A stretch of 64,000 bases of DNA from Methylobacterium nodulans ORS 2060 (GCF_000022085.1 NC_011894.1:1948501-2012500), one strand, 5' to 3'; counted from the first letter of the stretch, positions 1-9,160 are shown. A program made the numbers and translations. The notes: generated by a model from the sequence alone, not told the origin.

Positions 1-95
1 CCGAATCGAGGAGCCGCGCGGGCGGGCCCGCGGCATCGACGGCGCCGGCAGCAATCCCCATCTGTGGCTCAGCCGCTCTTCGTCCCATCGCCGCC
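1..95. other. Left edge of window, no gene seen
   Basis: The 95 bases before gluQ hold no complete gene. All frames read as GC-rich sequence without a recognisable protein end. No clear Shine-Dalgarno or promoter is visible before the GTG start of gluQ. Confidence 0.5.
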
Positions 96-980
96 GTGTC
101 TCCTCCGGTCTTCCGCTTCGCCCCGAGCCCCAACGGGCGCCTCCATCTCGGCCATGCCTATTCGGCCCTGCTCAACGCGGCCTTCGCCGACAGAATGCAG
201 GGCCGCCTCATCCTGCGCCTGGAGGATATCGACATCACGCGCTGCCGGCCGGAGCTGATTGCGGCGATGCTCGACGACCTGCGCTGGCTCGGCCTGCCCT
301 TCGAGGAGCCGGTGCGGCGCCAATCCGCGCATTTCGCGGAATACGCGGCGGCCCTCGACCGGCTGCGGGCGCGCGGCCTCGTCTATCCGTGCTTCTGCTC
401 GCGCCGGGAGATCGCGGCGGCGAGCCATGCCCGCGACCCGGACGGGGCGCCGCTCTACCCGGGCACCTGCCGGAGCCTCGCCGCGGCGGAGGCTGAAGCC
501 CGAATCGCGGCGGGAGAGCCGCATGCATGGCGCCTCGACATGGGGCAGGCCCGCGCCGCGTGCCCGGGGCCGCTCGTGATCGAGAGCTTCGATGAGGCGG
601 GCGCGGTCACGCAGCGCCTCGCCGCACCGGAGCGCTGGGGCGACGCGGTGCTCGCCCGCAAGGACGCGCCGACGAGCTATCATCTCGCCGTGGTCCATGA
701 CGACGCGCTGCAGGGCGTCACCCATGTGGTGCGGGGCCGGGATCTCGATGCCGCCACCGACCTGCACCGCCTGCTCCAGGCCCTGCTCGGCCTGCCGGCG
801 CCCCGCTACCATCACCATGCCCTCCTGGTTGATGCGGAGGGCGGGAAGCTCGCGAAATCGCGCGGCTCCGAGCCGCTTGCGGCCCTGCGCGCCCGGGGCG
901 TCACCGCCGCGGAGCTGCGCGCGCAATGGGGCTTTGCCGCCGAGGCTCACGCGGAGCGCCCCGAGAAGCGCTCGCGATAG
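96..980 (+). CDS. gluQ: Glutamyl-Q tRNA(Asp) synthetase
   Basis: Truncated glutamyl-tRNA synthetase paralogue that attaches glutamate to the queuosine at position 34 of tRNA(Asp). At 294 aa it has the usual length of the family and lacks the anticodon-binding domain of GltX. Visible signatures are the class I HIGH-type motif HLGH (residues 17-20), a zinc site of C99, C101, Y121 and C125, and a KMSKS-like KLAKS (251-255). The start is GTG; it lies just before the conserved FAPSPNG segment, so a later start is excluded. The last 34 bases overlap the convergent AraC-type gene. Family assignment is firm. Confidence 0.93.
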   Translation: MSPPVFRFAPSPNGRLHLGHAYSALLNAAFADRMQGRLILRLEDIDITRCRPELIAAMLDDLRWLGLPFEEPVRRQSAHFAEYAAALDRLRARGLVYPCFCSRREIAAASHARDPDGAPLYPGTCRSLAAAEAEARIAAGEPHAWRLDMGQARAACPGPLVIESFDEAGAVTQRLAAPERWGDAVLARKDAPTSYHLAVVHDDALQGVTHVVRGRDLDAATDLHRLLQALLGLPAPRYHHHALLVDAEGGKLAKSRGSEPLAALRARGVTAAELRAQWGFAAEAHAERPEKRSR

Positions 981-1915
981 GCCCGCGGCCCGGTGCCGAT
1001 CACCCGCAGGAAGCCGCGCCGCATGGTCTCCTCCGATCCGAACCCGCACTGGGCCGCCGCCCGCGCCACGGGCGCGCCCTGCTCCAGCAGCCGGCGGGCC
1101 GCCTCGACCCGGATCTCCTCGACCGCCCGCGCGGGCGTGCGCCCGGTCGCCTGCCGGTAATGGCGCGAGAAGCTGCGGGCGCTCATGGCGGCCCGGTCCG
1201 CCAGGGCCGCGAGCGAGAGGTCGGCCCTCAGGTTCTCGGCGATCCAGGCATGGAGCCGGTCGAAGCGTCCCGCCTCCTGGAGGGCGAGGAGCGTGCTGAA
1301 CTGCGCCTGCCCGCCGGGGCGCTTGAGGAAGATGACGAGCTGGCGGGCCACCGCCAGGGCAGTGGCGCGGCCGAGATCGTCCTCCACCAGGGCGAGGGCG
1401 AGGTCGATGCCCGCCGTGACCCCCGCGGAGGTCCAGACGCTGCCGTCCCGGACGAAGATCGGATCGGGATCGAGCCGCACGGCGGGAAAGCGCGCGGCGA
1501 ACTGGGCGCAGCGACCCCAATGGGTGACCGCGCGCCGGCCGTCGAGGAGCCCCGCCCCGGCGAGCACGAAGGCACCGCTGCAGACGGAGGCCGTGCGGAT
1601 CGCCGCATCGGCTCGGCGCCGGACCCAGGCGAGCAGCGCCGGATCCTCGCTCACCGCATCGACCCCGCGCCCGCCCGCCACCATCAGCGTGTGCAGGGGC
1701 GCGTCGGCCGGGGGCAGGGGCTCGGTGGCGAGCGCGAGGCCGGCCGTGCTCGTCACCGAGGCCTCGGCCGCGACCACGGTGGGGGCATAGGGGAGCGGCG
1801 CGCCTCCTGCGGCCGCGATGTCGTTGGCGGTGGAGAAGACCTGGAGCGGCCCGGCCACGTCGAGCAGCTGGACATCGGGAAAGGCCAGGATCTCGATGCG
1901 GCGTGCGTTTGGCAT
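947..1915 (-). CDS. GlxA-type AraC regulator with DJ-1/PfpI domain
   Basis: Transcriptional regulator of 322 aa. The N-terminal half (about 7-190) is a DJ-1/PfpI glutamine-amidotransferase-like sensor domain with an ASVCSGAF elbow (Cys112). The C-terminal part (about 228-317) is an AraC double helix-turn-helix. The ATG was chosen because the PfpI fold starts at once (RRIEILAFPDVQLLDV); longer readings only add low-complexity sequence. It is divergent from a second DJ-1/PfpI gene 75 bp away, so it probably controls that gene and itself. The ligand is unknown. It overlaps the 3' end of gluQ. Confidence 0.88.
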   Translation of the reverse strand: MPNARRIEILAFPDVQLLDVAGPLQVFSTANDIAAAGGAPLPYAPTVVAAEASVTSTAGLALATEPLPPADAPLHTLMVAGGRGVDAVSEDPALLAWVRRRADAAIRTASVCSGAFVLAGAGLLDGRRAVTHWGRCAQFAARFPAVRLDPDPIFVRDGSVWTSAGVTAGIDLALALVEDDLGRATALAVARQLVIFLKRPGGQAQFSTLLALQEAGRFDRLHAWIAENLRADLSLAALADRAAMSARSFSRHYRQATGRTPARAVEEIRVEAARRLLEQGAPVARAAAQCGFGSEETMRRGFLRVIGTGPRAYRERFSGRSA

Positions 1916-1990
1916 GAAGCGAGGGATGTTTGGCGTCTCCGCCAAAGCCTGCGCCGGTAGCATCCGGGCCGTCAATCGGGAGCCGCCGTC
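1916..1990. promoter_or_regulatory. Divergent regulator/enzyme intergenic region
   Basis: This 75-bp gap between the divergent AraC-type regulator and the DJ-1/PfpI gene must hold both promoters and any operator. It contains CGTTTGGC/GCCAAA-like words around the regulator start, but no operator can be defined by eye. The role is inferred from gene orientation. Confidence 0.35.
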
Positions 1991-2668
1991 ATGTCCCTGC
2001 GCTTCGGGATCCTCGTCTTTCCGGCCGTCCAGCAGCTCGACCTGACGGGACCCTACGAGGTCTTCGCCTCCGCCGCGGGCGCCGAGGTCCACCTCGTCTG
2101 GAAGGATCTCGCGCCGGTCGTCTCCGCCACCGGCCTGACGCTCAACCCCACGGCTACTTTCGAGACCTGCCCGCCCCTCGATGTGCTCTGCGTGCCGGGC
2201 GGCAGCGGGATCAACGCGCTCCTGGAGGACGAGGCGACCCTGCGCTTCCTGCGCGAACGGGCGGCGGCGGCCCGTTTCGTCACCTCGGTCTGCACCGGGT
2301 CGCTGGTTCTCGGCGCGGCCGGGCTGCTCGCGGGACGGCGCGCCACGACGCACTGGAACGCCCTCGACTTCCTCGCCGCGTTCGGCGCGACCGCCGTCGA
2401 GGACCGCATCGTGCGGGACGGATCCCTCATCACGGCGGGCGGAGTCACCTCGGGGATCGATTTCGGGCTCGCCGTGGTGGCGGCGCTGCTGGGTGAGGCG
2501 GAGGCGCAGACGGTCCAGCTCTGCCTCGAATACGCTCCCGCGCCGCCCTTCGCGGCCGGCACGCCCGGGCAGGCGCCGCCCGCCATCCTGGCGCAGGCAC
2601 GCGAGCGGCTCGCCGGCTCCCGGGCCGCACGCGAGGCGATCCTGGCCCGCCTGAAGCACCCGGCCTGA
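1991..2668 (+). CDS. DJ-1/PfpI family protein, isonitrile hydratase-like
   Basis: Cytosolic single-domain DJ-1/PfpI protein of 225 aa. It resembles isonitrile hydratase (InhA of Pseudomonas putida), which hydrates isonitriles to N-substituted formamides. Seen here: Asp17 in LDLTGPYEVF, the nucleophile elbow SVCTGS with Cys101, and the following TTHWNAL segment typical of this branch. Cys101 falls at the position known for the characterised enzyme. The substrate is not proven; paralogues in this branch include uncharacterised amidase-like proteins. The divergent GlxA-type gene is the likely regulator. Confidence 0.82.
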   Translation: MSLRFGILVFPAVQQLDLTGPYEVFASAAGAEVHLVWKDLAPVVSATGLTLNPTATFETCPPLDVLCVPGGSGINALLEDEATLRFLRERAAAARFVTSVCTGSLVLGAAGLLAGRRATTHWNALDFLAAFGATAVEDRIVRDGSLITAGGVTSGIDFGLAVVAALLGEAEAQTVQLCLEYAPAPPFAAGTPGQAPPAILAQARERLAGSRAAREAILARLKHPA

Positions 2669-2716
2669 GGCGCGCTCAGGCCACGCCGGTCGGGGTCACC
2701 CGAAGCGGCGAAAGGG

Positions 2717-4990
2717 TCAGCCCTCCTCCGGCACCGCGAAGACGACCGCTTCCGAATGGGCCCGCTCGAAGGCCTGGATGACGTGCTGAAAGGAACGCCA
2801 CGTCTCGCTCGCGTGATCCGCCTCGTCGGGCCGCAGGACGAAGAGCATGAGCGAGCGCCCGGTGACATCGTAGGTATCGCCGATGGCGAAGCGGGCGAGT
2901 TCGTCTTCATCCGGGAGGTTGGTGTCGACGAGGCGCACCCAGGAATGCCCGCCCACCACCTCCGGCAGCGTGAAGGGTACGAGATCGTGATGGGCGTTGA
3001 GGAAGAGCAGCAGCGTCGCCTCCGAGCCCCGGCGGCGCAGCCCGCTCGTCGGGGCGCGCCCATCGAGCAGCACGGCGAGCGCCCGCGCGCCGCTCTCGTT
3101 CCAGTTCTCGGGGGTCATCTCATGACCGGCCGGGGTGAGCCAGGTGACGTCCCTGACCCCGAGCTCCTCGTCGAAGGCGCCCGTGAGGAAGCGTCCGCGG
3201 CCCAGCATCGGAAGCGCCTTGCGCAGGGTCAGGAGGCGGCGGGCGAAATCCGCCAGATCCCTCTCCTCCGGCCCGATTCCCTGCCAGTCGATCCAGGAGA
3301 TCTCGTTGTCCTGGCAATAGGCGTTGTTGTTGCCCTGCTGCGAGCGGGCGAACTCGTCGCCGGCCGGCAGCATCGGCGTCCCGCTTGAGAGAAACAGCGT
3401 CGCCAGCATGTTGCGCATCTGGCGGAAGCGCAAGGCGCGGATCTCGGGATCGTCCGTCGGCCCCTCGACGCCGTAGTTGAACGAGAGATTATGCGAGTGG
3501 CCGTCGCGGTTGTCCTCGCCGTTCGCCTCGTTGTGCTTGTCGTTATAGGACACCGTGTCGTGCAGCGTGAAGCCGTCATGCGCGGTGAGGAAGTTCACCG
3601 AGGCCCAGGGCTTGCGGCCGCGCTTGTTGAACTTGTCGGCCGAGCCGGTGAGCCGCGAGGCGAGATCTGGCAGCATGCCCTCGTCGCCGCGCCAATAGGC
3701 GCGCATGTCGTCGCGGAAGCGGTCGTTCCACTCCGCCCAGCCCGGCGGAAAGCCGCCGACCTGATAGCCGCCCGGGCCGCAATCCCACGGCTCGGCGATC
3801 AGCTTCACGGAGGAGAGGACGGGGTCCTGGCGGCAGGAATCGAGGAAGCCGCCGCCCTCGTCGAAGCCGTAGGGCTCCCGGCCGAGGATGGTGGCGAGGT
3901 CGAAGCGGAAACCGTCGACCCGCATCTCCGTCGCCCAGTAGCGCAGGGAATCCGTCACCATCTGCAGCACCCGCGGGTGCGACAGGTTCACGGTGTTCCC
4001 GGTGCCGGTGTCGTTGATGTAGTAGCGCTTCTGGTCGGGCAGCAGGCGGTAGTAGGAGGCGTTGTCGATGCCCTTGAAGGAGAGGGTCGGCCCGCGCTCG
4101 TTGCCCTCGGCGGTGTGGTTGTAGACGACGTCGAGGATGACCTCGAGCCCGGCGCCGTGCAGGCGCGCCACCATCTCCTTGAACTCGGAGAAGGCGAAGT
4201 CGGGCACCGCCGCGTAGCGCCGCGCCGGCGCGAAGAATGACAACGTATTGTAGCCCCAGTAATTCACCAGGTCCTTGTCGAGCAGGTAGCTGTCGTTGAC
4301 GAAGGAATGCACCGGCAGAAGCTCGACTGCGGTCACGCCGAGGCTGCGGATGTAGTCGAGCACCGGCTTGGTGCCGAGGCCCGCATAGGTGCCGCGCAGG
4401 CGCTCGGGAACGGCGGGGTGGAGCTTGGTGAAGCCCCTGACATGGGCCTCGTAGATGATTGTGCGGTCCCAGGGCACGTCCGGCTTCTGGTCGCGGCCCC
4501 AGGTGAAGGCCGGGTCGATCACCCGGCTCTTGCGCATGAAGGGGGCGCTGTCGCGCTCGTCGAAGGTGAGGTCGTCGCCGCTCTCCATCACGTAGCCGAA
4601 CAGGGCCGGGTCCCAGCGCACCGAGCCGACCAGGGCCTTGGCGTAGGGATCGAGCAGGAGCTTGTTCGGGTTGAAGCGGTGGCCGGCCTCCGGCTCGTAG
4701 GGGCCGTGGACCCGGTAGGCGTAGATGGTGCCCGGGCGGGCATCCGGCAGGTAGCCGTGCCAGACCTCGTCCGTGTATTCGGGCAGGTCGATGCGCGCGA
4801 TCTCCGTCTCGCCGTCATCGTCGAACAGGCAGAGCTCCACCCGCGTCGCATGGGCGGAGAACAGCGCGAAGTTGACGCCGAGCCCGTCCCAGGTGGCCCC
4901 GAGGGGGAAGGGCTGCCCTTCCCGGATGCGCGGGCGGCGGATCACCGCCGGTTCCGCAGGAGACGGGGTCGGGGAGGGAGGCTTGGTCAT
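2717..4990 (-). CDS. glgX: Glycogen debranching enzyme GlgX
   Basis: Glycogen/limit-dextrin alpha-1,6-glucohydrolase of 757 aa (isoamylase type): N-terminal CBM48 domain (about 27-130), GH13 (beta/alpha)8 barrel, and C-terminal beta domain. GH13 motifs are visible: DVVYNHT, DGFRFDLA (nucleophile Asp), AEPWD (acid Glu) and LTAHDG. The ATG before TKPPSP was chosen because homology starts near RIREGQPFPLG; an upstream ATG at 5056 would add 22 residues. No other glycogen genes (glgA, B, C, P) lie nearby, so it is an orphan here. It converges with the DJ-1/PfpI gene. Confidence 0.93.
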   Translation of the reverse strand: MTKPPSPTPSPAEPAVIRRPRIREGQPFPLGATWDGLGVNFALFSAHATRVELCLFDDDGETEIARIDLPEYTDEVWHGYLPDARPGTIYAYRVHGPYEPEAGHRFNPNKLLLDPYAKALVGSVRWDPALFGYVMESGDDLTFDERDSAPFMRKSRVIDPAFTWGRDQKPDVPWDRTIIYEAHVRGFTKLHPAVPERLRGTYAGLGTKPVLDYIRSLGVTAVELLPVHSFVNDSYLLDKDLVNYWGYNTLSFFAPARRYAAVPDFAFSEFKEMVARLHGAGLEVILDVVYNHTAEGNERGPTLSFKGIDNASYYRLLPDQKRYYINDTGTGNTVNLSHPRVLQMVTDSLRYWATEMRVDGFRFDLATILGREPYGFDEGGGFLDSCRQDPVLSSVKLIAEPWDCGPGGYQVGGFPPGWAEWNDRFRDDMRAYWRGDEGMLPDLASRLTGSADKFNKRGRKPWASVNFLTAHDGFTLHDTVSYNDKHNEANGEDNRDGHSHNLSFNYGVEGPTDDPEIRALRFRQMRNMLATLFLSSGTPMLPAGDEFARSQQGNNNAYCQDNEISWIDWQGIGPEERDLADFARRLLTLRKALPMLGRGRFLTGAFDEELGVRDVTWLTPAGHEMTPENWNESGARALAVLLDGRAPTSGLRRRGSEATLLLFLNAHHDLVPFTLPEVVGGHSWVRLVDTNLPDEDELARFAIGDTYDVTGRSLMLFVLRPDEADHASETWRSFQHVIQAFERAHSEAVVFAVPEEG

Positions 4991-5120
4991 GATCGGGCCG
5001 GATGATCTGTGGCAGGGGCGAAAGCCAGACGGGAGACTGAACGCGCTGCCCGCCATCCGGGGTCCCCTGCGCGGCGCGTTTTCCCCAGCCCATCCTCGGC
5101 GGCGCTCCCGGCCGCCGGCA

Positions 5121-5390
5121 TCACGTCCTCGGCGGCGCCTGCTCGCTGGCCGCGGTGTCGATCGTCCGCCGGGCGATGTAGCGGCTGACCATGCCCTCGA
5201 CCTCGCCGATCGTCTCCTCGATGAGGTGGGCCTGCAGCTCGGCGCGCGGGTCGTCCCGGCTCACCCCATCGCGCTCCTGGAGCCGGAGGACCGCCTGGCG
5301 CACGACCTGGTAGACCGTCTCGCGCTCCTCGCGCGACATGGTGGGGGAGATCGCGCGGGCGATCAGATCGGTGAAGTCCGAGTCCGGCAT
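5121..5390 (-). CDS. Small hypothetical protein downstream of the kpsE-like gene
   Basis: Protein of 89 aa that I do not recognise. It is charged and looks largely helical, with no signal peptide or membrane segment. The sequence starts MPDSDFTDLIARAI. It begins 10 bp after the stop of the KpsE-like gene and reads in the same direction, so the two are probably co-transcribed and translationally linked. High-GC codon use matches the neighbours. A role linked to the exporter is a guess from position only. Confidence 0.6.
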   Translation of the reverse strand: MPDSDFTDLIARAISPTMSREERETVYQVVRQAVLRLQERDGVSRDDPRAELQAHLIEETIGEVEGMVSRYIARRTIDTAASEQAPPRT

Positions 5391-5400
5391 CGGGGCGGCC

Positions 5401-6702
5401 TCAGATATTGTGGTCCTTCACGCCCTCGACGAGGAGGGTGGCGCTGCCCCAGGTCACGAGGAGGCAGAAGAAGATCACGAACAGGCTCTCGGGCCGCTGC
5501 GGCAGCGCCGCGTATTGGGGGGCGGCCGGGGGCACGAAGGTCGCGAGGTAGATCGACTGCTTGCTCGCGGCGATGCGGGCGCGTTCGTACATGCCCACTG
5601 CCGATTCGTTCAGGCGTTCGGCGACGGTGCGTTCGATCACGAGGCGCTCGTATTCGAGCAGGGCCTGGGCCGCGTTGGGTGTGTCGACGGCCATCGCGTC
5701 GTTCGTGAGCGTCTGCTGCAGGTGCTTCATCTGCTGGTCGATCGCCGCGACGTTGGCGACGAGGGCCTGGATCGAGCGGGATTTTTCGTCGAGCGAGGAC
5801 GAGCGCAGCACCTGAAGGTCGTTCTCGAGCTTGATCTTCTCCTTGCGCAGATCGATCAGGGTCATGTAGGTGGCCTCGGCCGATTTCGCCGGGTCGATGA
5901 TGCCCCAGCGGTTGCGGAACTCCTTGAGGGCGAGATGCGCCCGGGTGAGCCGCTCGCCGGCCTTCTGGACCTCCTCGCGGCTGTGCCGCAGCATGTCTTC
6001 CTGGGCGCGCTCCGAGATGCCGTTGATCAGGTTCTCGGAGCGGGCCACGATGTGGTTGGCGATCGCGAGCGCGTCCTGCGGCGTGAAGGCCGTCACCTTG
6101 AGGGTGATGATGCCCGAGATCAGGTCGATCGAGGCCTGCACCTGCTTGCGCCAGTACTTCAGCAGCTCCTCGATCGGTGCCTTGCCGGAATACCGCGCCC
6201 AGAAATCGGCCTCGTGGCGCATGAACATCGTCTTGACGTCGAGGGTCTGCTGGGCGCTCTCCAGCATCGGCTTGCTGCGGATGTACTCCGCGACGATGTA
6301 GGTGTCCTGGCTGTTGTTCTTCTGGATGACGCTCGCGAACTCGCCGACCTTGACCTCGCCGAGGGGCAGCACCTCGCCGCGCACGGCGAACCGGGCCTCG
6401 ACCACGTACTGGTCCGACGCGAGGACGAACAGGTAGAAGCCGGCCAAAGCCGTCGGCAGCAGGACGAAGATTCCGAAGCCGCGGATGAGGCCCGCCCCCG
6501 CGCGCCGGGGATGGACATCCTCCTCCGTGCGGATGAGGCGGGTCCAGCGGAGCGGCTTGAGGAGCTGCAACATGCGCCGCGGACGCGGCGCGTCGACGGG
6601 CTCGATCGTCTCGGCGTCCCGGCGCAGCTCGGGCAGGGAGCGCCGCGCGAAGGCGATGACGCTGCCGAGCTTGTCGCGCCGTTTGACCTCGTCCACGCTC
6701 AT
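5401..6702 (-). CDS. KpsE/BexC-type polysaccharide export inner-membrane protein
   Basis: Polysaccharide co-polymerase type 2 protein of 433 aa. The architecture is cytosolic N-terminus, a first membrane segment near residues 87-110 (GIFVLLPTALAGFYLFVLAS), a long periplasmic coiled coil, and a last membrane segment at the C-terminus ending VKDHNI. This is the KpsE/RkpR/BexC layout that couples an ABC exporter to the outer-membrane channel. The ATG at 6702 is preceded by a GGGAACGAGA stretch. No kpsM, kpsT or kpsD genes lie nearby, so the exporter partners must be encoded elsewhere. Confidence 0.85.
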   Translation of the reverse strand: MSVDEVKRRDKLGSVIAFARRSLPELRRDAETIEPVDAPRPRRMLQLLKPLRWTRLIRTEEDVHPRRAGAGLIRGFGIFVLLPTALAGFYLFVLASDQYVVEARFAVRGEVLPLGEVKVGEFASVIQKNNSQDTYIVAEYIRSKPMLESAQQTLDVKTMFMRHEADFWARYSGKAPIEELLKYWRKQVQASIDLISGIITLKVTAFTPQDALAIANHIVARSENLINGISERAQEDMLRHSREEVQKAGERLTRAHLALKEFRNRWGIIDPAKSAEATYMTLIDLRKEKIKLENDLQVLRSSSLDEKSRSIQALVANVAAIDQQMKHLQQTLTNDAMAVDTPNAAQALLEYERLVIERTVAERLNESAVGMYERARIAASKQSIYLATFVPPAAPQYAALPQRPESLFVIFFCLLVTWGSATLLVEGVKDHNI

Positions 6703-6933
6703 GCCGTCTCGTTCCCGCTTCCGCTCGCCCGGCCGATTCCCGACATCCCGCGTCCCGCCGCGCCGGATCGTCCGGTCCGCCGAAGCGGCCAAGCTGGCTT
6801 ATGCGGCCCAACCCTGGCGGGGGTCAACGAGGCGCGCCCGGGACCGGACGCGAGGCGAGACCGGCCCTGCCGGCTGCCCTGGAGATCCCGGTTTTTTCGG
6901 CCTTTTTGATGGCGCGGGCGTATCGCGGAGGTT

Positions 6934-7923
6934 TCACACCAGGGCGCGTTCGAGCCGCGCCCAGCCCACCTCGCAACCCGGCAGGCCGAAGCGCAGGCGG
7001 GTGGGCGCCTCGTCGAAGCGGCGCACGAACAGGCCGGCCCGGCCGAGCCGCGCGAACAGGGCGGGCGCCTCGGCGAAGGCGGCGGTGCGGAACAGGCGGG
7101 TGCCGCCGACGAGGCGCCCGCCCGCCCGCGCGAGGAGGCCATCGAGGCGGGCAGCGTCCCGCCCCCGTGCGGCGGAAGCGGCCTCCCGCCAGGCCCGGTC
7201 GGCGAGCGCCGCCCGACCGATCGCGATCGCCGGCCCCGACACCGCCCAGGGCCCGAGCGCCCGCCGCAGCCGGTCAGCGAGGGGCGGGCGTGCGACGGCG
7301 AAGCCGAGGCGCAGCCCCGCGAGCCCATAGGTCTTGCCGAAGGAGCGCAGCACCACCGCGCCGGGCGGAACCGCGCCGCACAGGCTCTCCACCGGCTCGA
7401 GATCGGCGAAGGCCTCGTCGACGACGAGGAGCCCGCCGCGGGCCGCGAGCTCCGCCGCGGCTGCGTCGAGCGTGCGGCGTCCCGTCACCCGGCCGTCCGG
7501 ATTGTTGGGATTGACCACCACCGCGACCTCGGCTCGGAGCGCCGCGTCGAGATCCGGCACGGTCTCGACGGCATGGCCGCCCCCGCGCCACGCGGCCGCG
7601 TGCTCCGCATAGGTCGGCCCCACCACGGCGACGCGGCTCGCCGGCCGCAAGGCCGGCAGCCAGCCGATCAGCGCCTGCGTGCCCGGGGCCGCGACGATAT
7701 GGGCGGGGTCGGCGCCATAGGCCGCCGCCGCTGCGGCTTCGAGCGCGCGCAGATCCTCGGCGGCGGGCAGGCGGCTCAGGAGGCTGGCCTCCAGCGCCGG
7801 GCACGGATAGGGGACCGGGTTGATGCCGGTCGAGAGGTCGATCCAGGGCGTCGGGGCATCCGGGAACAGCCGCTGCGCCTCGCCGAGATCGCCTCCGTGC
7901 CGGATCGTCTCTCGAGCCACCAT
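6934..7923 (-). CDS. cobC: L-threonine-phosphate decarboxylase (CobC)
   Basis: PLP-dependent fold-type I enzyme of 329 aa that makes (R)-1-aminopropan-2-yl phosphate, the aminopropanol linker of cobalamin. It shows HGGDL and DLSTGINP at the N-terminus, VVNPNNPDG, and the Schiff-base lysine K197 in RSFGKTYGLAGLRLG. It is divergent from cobD, which joins the linker to the corrin ring. The ATG lies 6 nt after a GAGG and shares the palindrome CATG with the cobD start. A GTG one codon later is also possible. No cobalamin riboswitch is visible because there is no intergenic space. Confidence 0.9.
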   Translation of the reverse strand: MVARETIRHGGDLGEAQRLFPDAPTPWIDLSTGINPVPYPCPALEASLLSRLPAAEDLRALEAAAAAAYGADPAHIVAAPGTQALIGWLPALRPASRVAVVGPTYAEHAAAWRGGGHAVETVPDLDAALRAEVAVVVNPNNPDGRVTGRRTLDAAAAELAARGGLLVVDEAFADLEPVESLCGAVPPGAVVLRSFGKTYGLAGLRLGFAVARPPLADRLRRALGPWAVSGPAIAIGRAALADRAWREAASAARGRDAARLDGLLARAGGRLVGGTRLFRTAAFAEAPALFARLGRAGLFVRRFDEAPTRLRFGLPGCEVGWARLERALV

Positions 7924-8911
7924 GCCCGCCTCGCTTCACCCGCCCGACAGCCTGATCCTGCTCGCCATCGCCCTCGCGGCGGAGGCGGCAATCGGCTACC
8001 CCGACCGCCTGTACAGGGCGCTCGGCCATCCTGTCACCTGGATCGGCCGGCTGATCGCCGTCCTCGATCGCGGGCTCAACCGCGAGGGCGATCCCCCGGC
8101 CCTGCGGCGCGCGGCCGGGATCCTCGGGCTCGCCCTCGTGCTCCTGGCTGCCGGGGGGACGGCGCTTCTCCTCGCCGCGGCCGCGCAGGCCTGCGGGCTT
8201 CCCCTTCTGCTCGGCGGCCTCCTCGCGGCGAGCCTGCCGGCGCAGCGCAGCCTGCACGAGCACGTGGCCCGGGTCGCGGCCGATCTGCGCCGCGAGGGCC
8301 TGCCGGGCGGCCGCCGCGCGGTCTCGATGATCGTCGGCCGCAACCCGGAGACGCTCGACGAGGCGGCCCTGTGCCGGGCCGCGATCGAGAGCCTCGCCGA
8401 GAACTTTTCCGACGGCGTGGTGGCGCCCGCATTCTGGACCGCCGCCGCGGGGCTTCCCGGGGGGGCGCTCTACAAGGCGGTCAACACCGCCGACAGCATG
8501 ATCGGCCACCGCACCCCGCGCCACGCCGCCTTCGGCTGGGCGGCCGCGCGCCTCGACGATCTCGTGAACCTGCCGGCCTCGCGCCTGACCGCGGCGCTCC
8601 TCGTCGCGGCGGCCGCCCTGCGGGCGGATTGCTCGGCGGCCGGCGCCGTGCGGGCCGTCCTGCGGGATGCGGGCCGGCACCGGTCGCCCAATGCCGGCTG
8701 GCCCGAGGCCGCCATGGCCGGCGCGCTGGGCTTAAGGCTCGCGGGGCCGCGGGTCTACGGCACGATCCGGGTCGAGGACCATTGGATGGGCGACGGCCGC
8801 ACCGAGGCGACGGCGGCGGATATCGACCGGGCGCTTGCGCTCTACCGGACCGCGGTCGGCGCGATGTGGGGGCTCGTGGCGGCGCTGGCGGGCCTCGCCC
8901 TGGCCGCCTGA
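7922..8911 (+). CDS. cobD: Adenosylcobinamide-phosphate synthase CobD/CbiB
   Basis: Integral membrane protein of 329 aa that attaches the aminopropanol phosphate to adenosylcobyric acid, the step after CobC. Typical CbiB features are the hydrophobic N-terminus with GHPVTWIGRLI, several membrane segments, AIESLAENFSDGVVAPAFW, YKAVNTADSMIGH and the late DGRTEAT. The ATG was chosen because homology begins a few residues later. It overlaps the cobC start on the other strand, and only a weak Shine-Dalgarno is seen. The name follows the Pseudomonas denitrificans nomenclature. Confidence 0.92.
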   Translation: MPASLHPPDSLILLAIALAAEAAIGYPDRLYRALGHPVTWIGRLIAVLDRGLNREGDPPALRRAAGILGLALVLLAAGGTALLLAAAAQACGLPLLLGGLLAASLPAQRSLHEHVARVAADLRREGLPGGRRAVSMIVGRNPETLDEAALCRAAIESLAENFSDGVVAPAFWTAAAGLPGGALYKAVNTADSMIGHRTPRHAAFGWAAARLDDLVNLPASRLTAALLVAAAALRADCSAAGAVRAVLRDAGRHRSPNAGWPEAAMAGALGLRLAGPRVYGTIRVEDHWMGDGRTEATAADIDRALALYRTAVGAMWGLVAALAGLALAA

Positions 8912-9071
8912 CCGGCCGGGTCCCCCAACATCCAATTGCTTGGTCATGCGGATGCCGGCTTTGCTTTAGGGGACGCAGAGCTCTGCCCGGCGCCGCGCGG
9001 GCTCGATGATCCGGGATCTTTCGCAGACCGGATCACAGGGTCTCCGCCCCTTCCCGGATTCTCCGCCCCGT

Positions 9072-9136
9072 CCCGCTTCCTCTTTCCCGGACGACTGTAG
9101 CGGCAGCGGAATGCGACCCGGGAAAGAGGGAGCGGG
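9072..9136. terminator. Hairpin in the convergent cobD/MFS gap
   Basis: Arms 9072-9090 and 9118-9136 (19 bp) pair with a single G-T exception around a 27-nt loop. It sits between two converging genes and could stop transcription from both sides. There is no strong T-run, so Rho-dependent or structural termination is inferred. Confidence 0.45.
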
Positions 9137-9160
9137 CGACGGGAGGCCGGGTGAGCCGAT

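Noticed and set aside
1916..2659. N-terminal extension of the AraC-type regulator across the DJ-1/PfpI gene.
   Set aside because: It would run antisense through a clear gene; the PfpI fold begins at the internal ATG at 1915.
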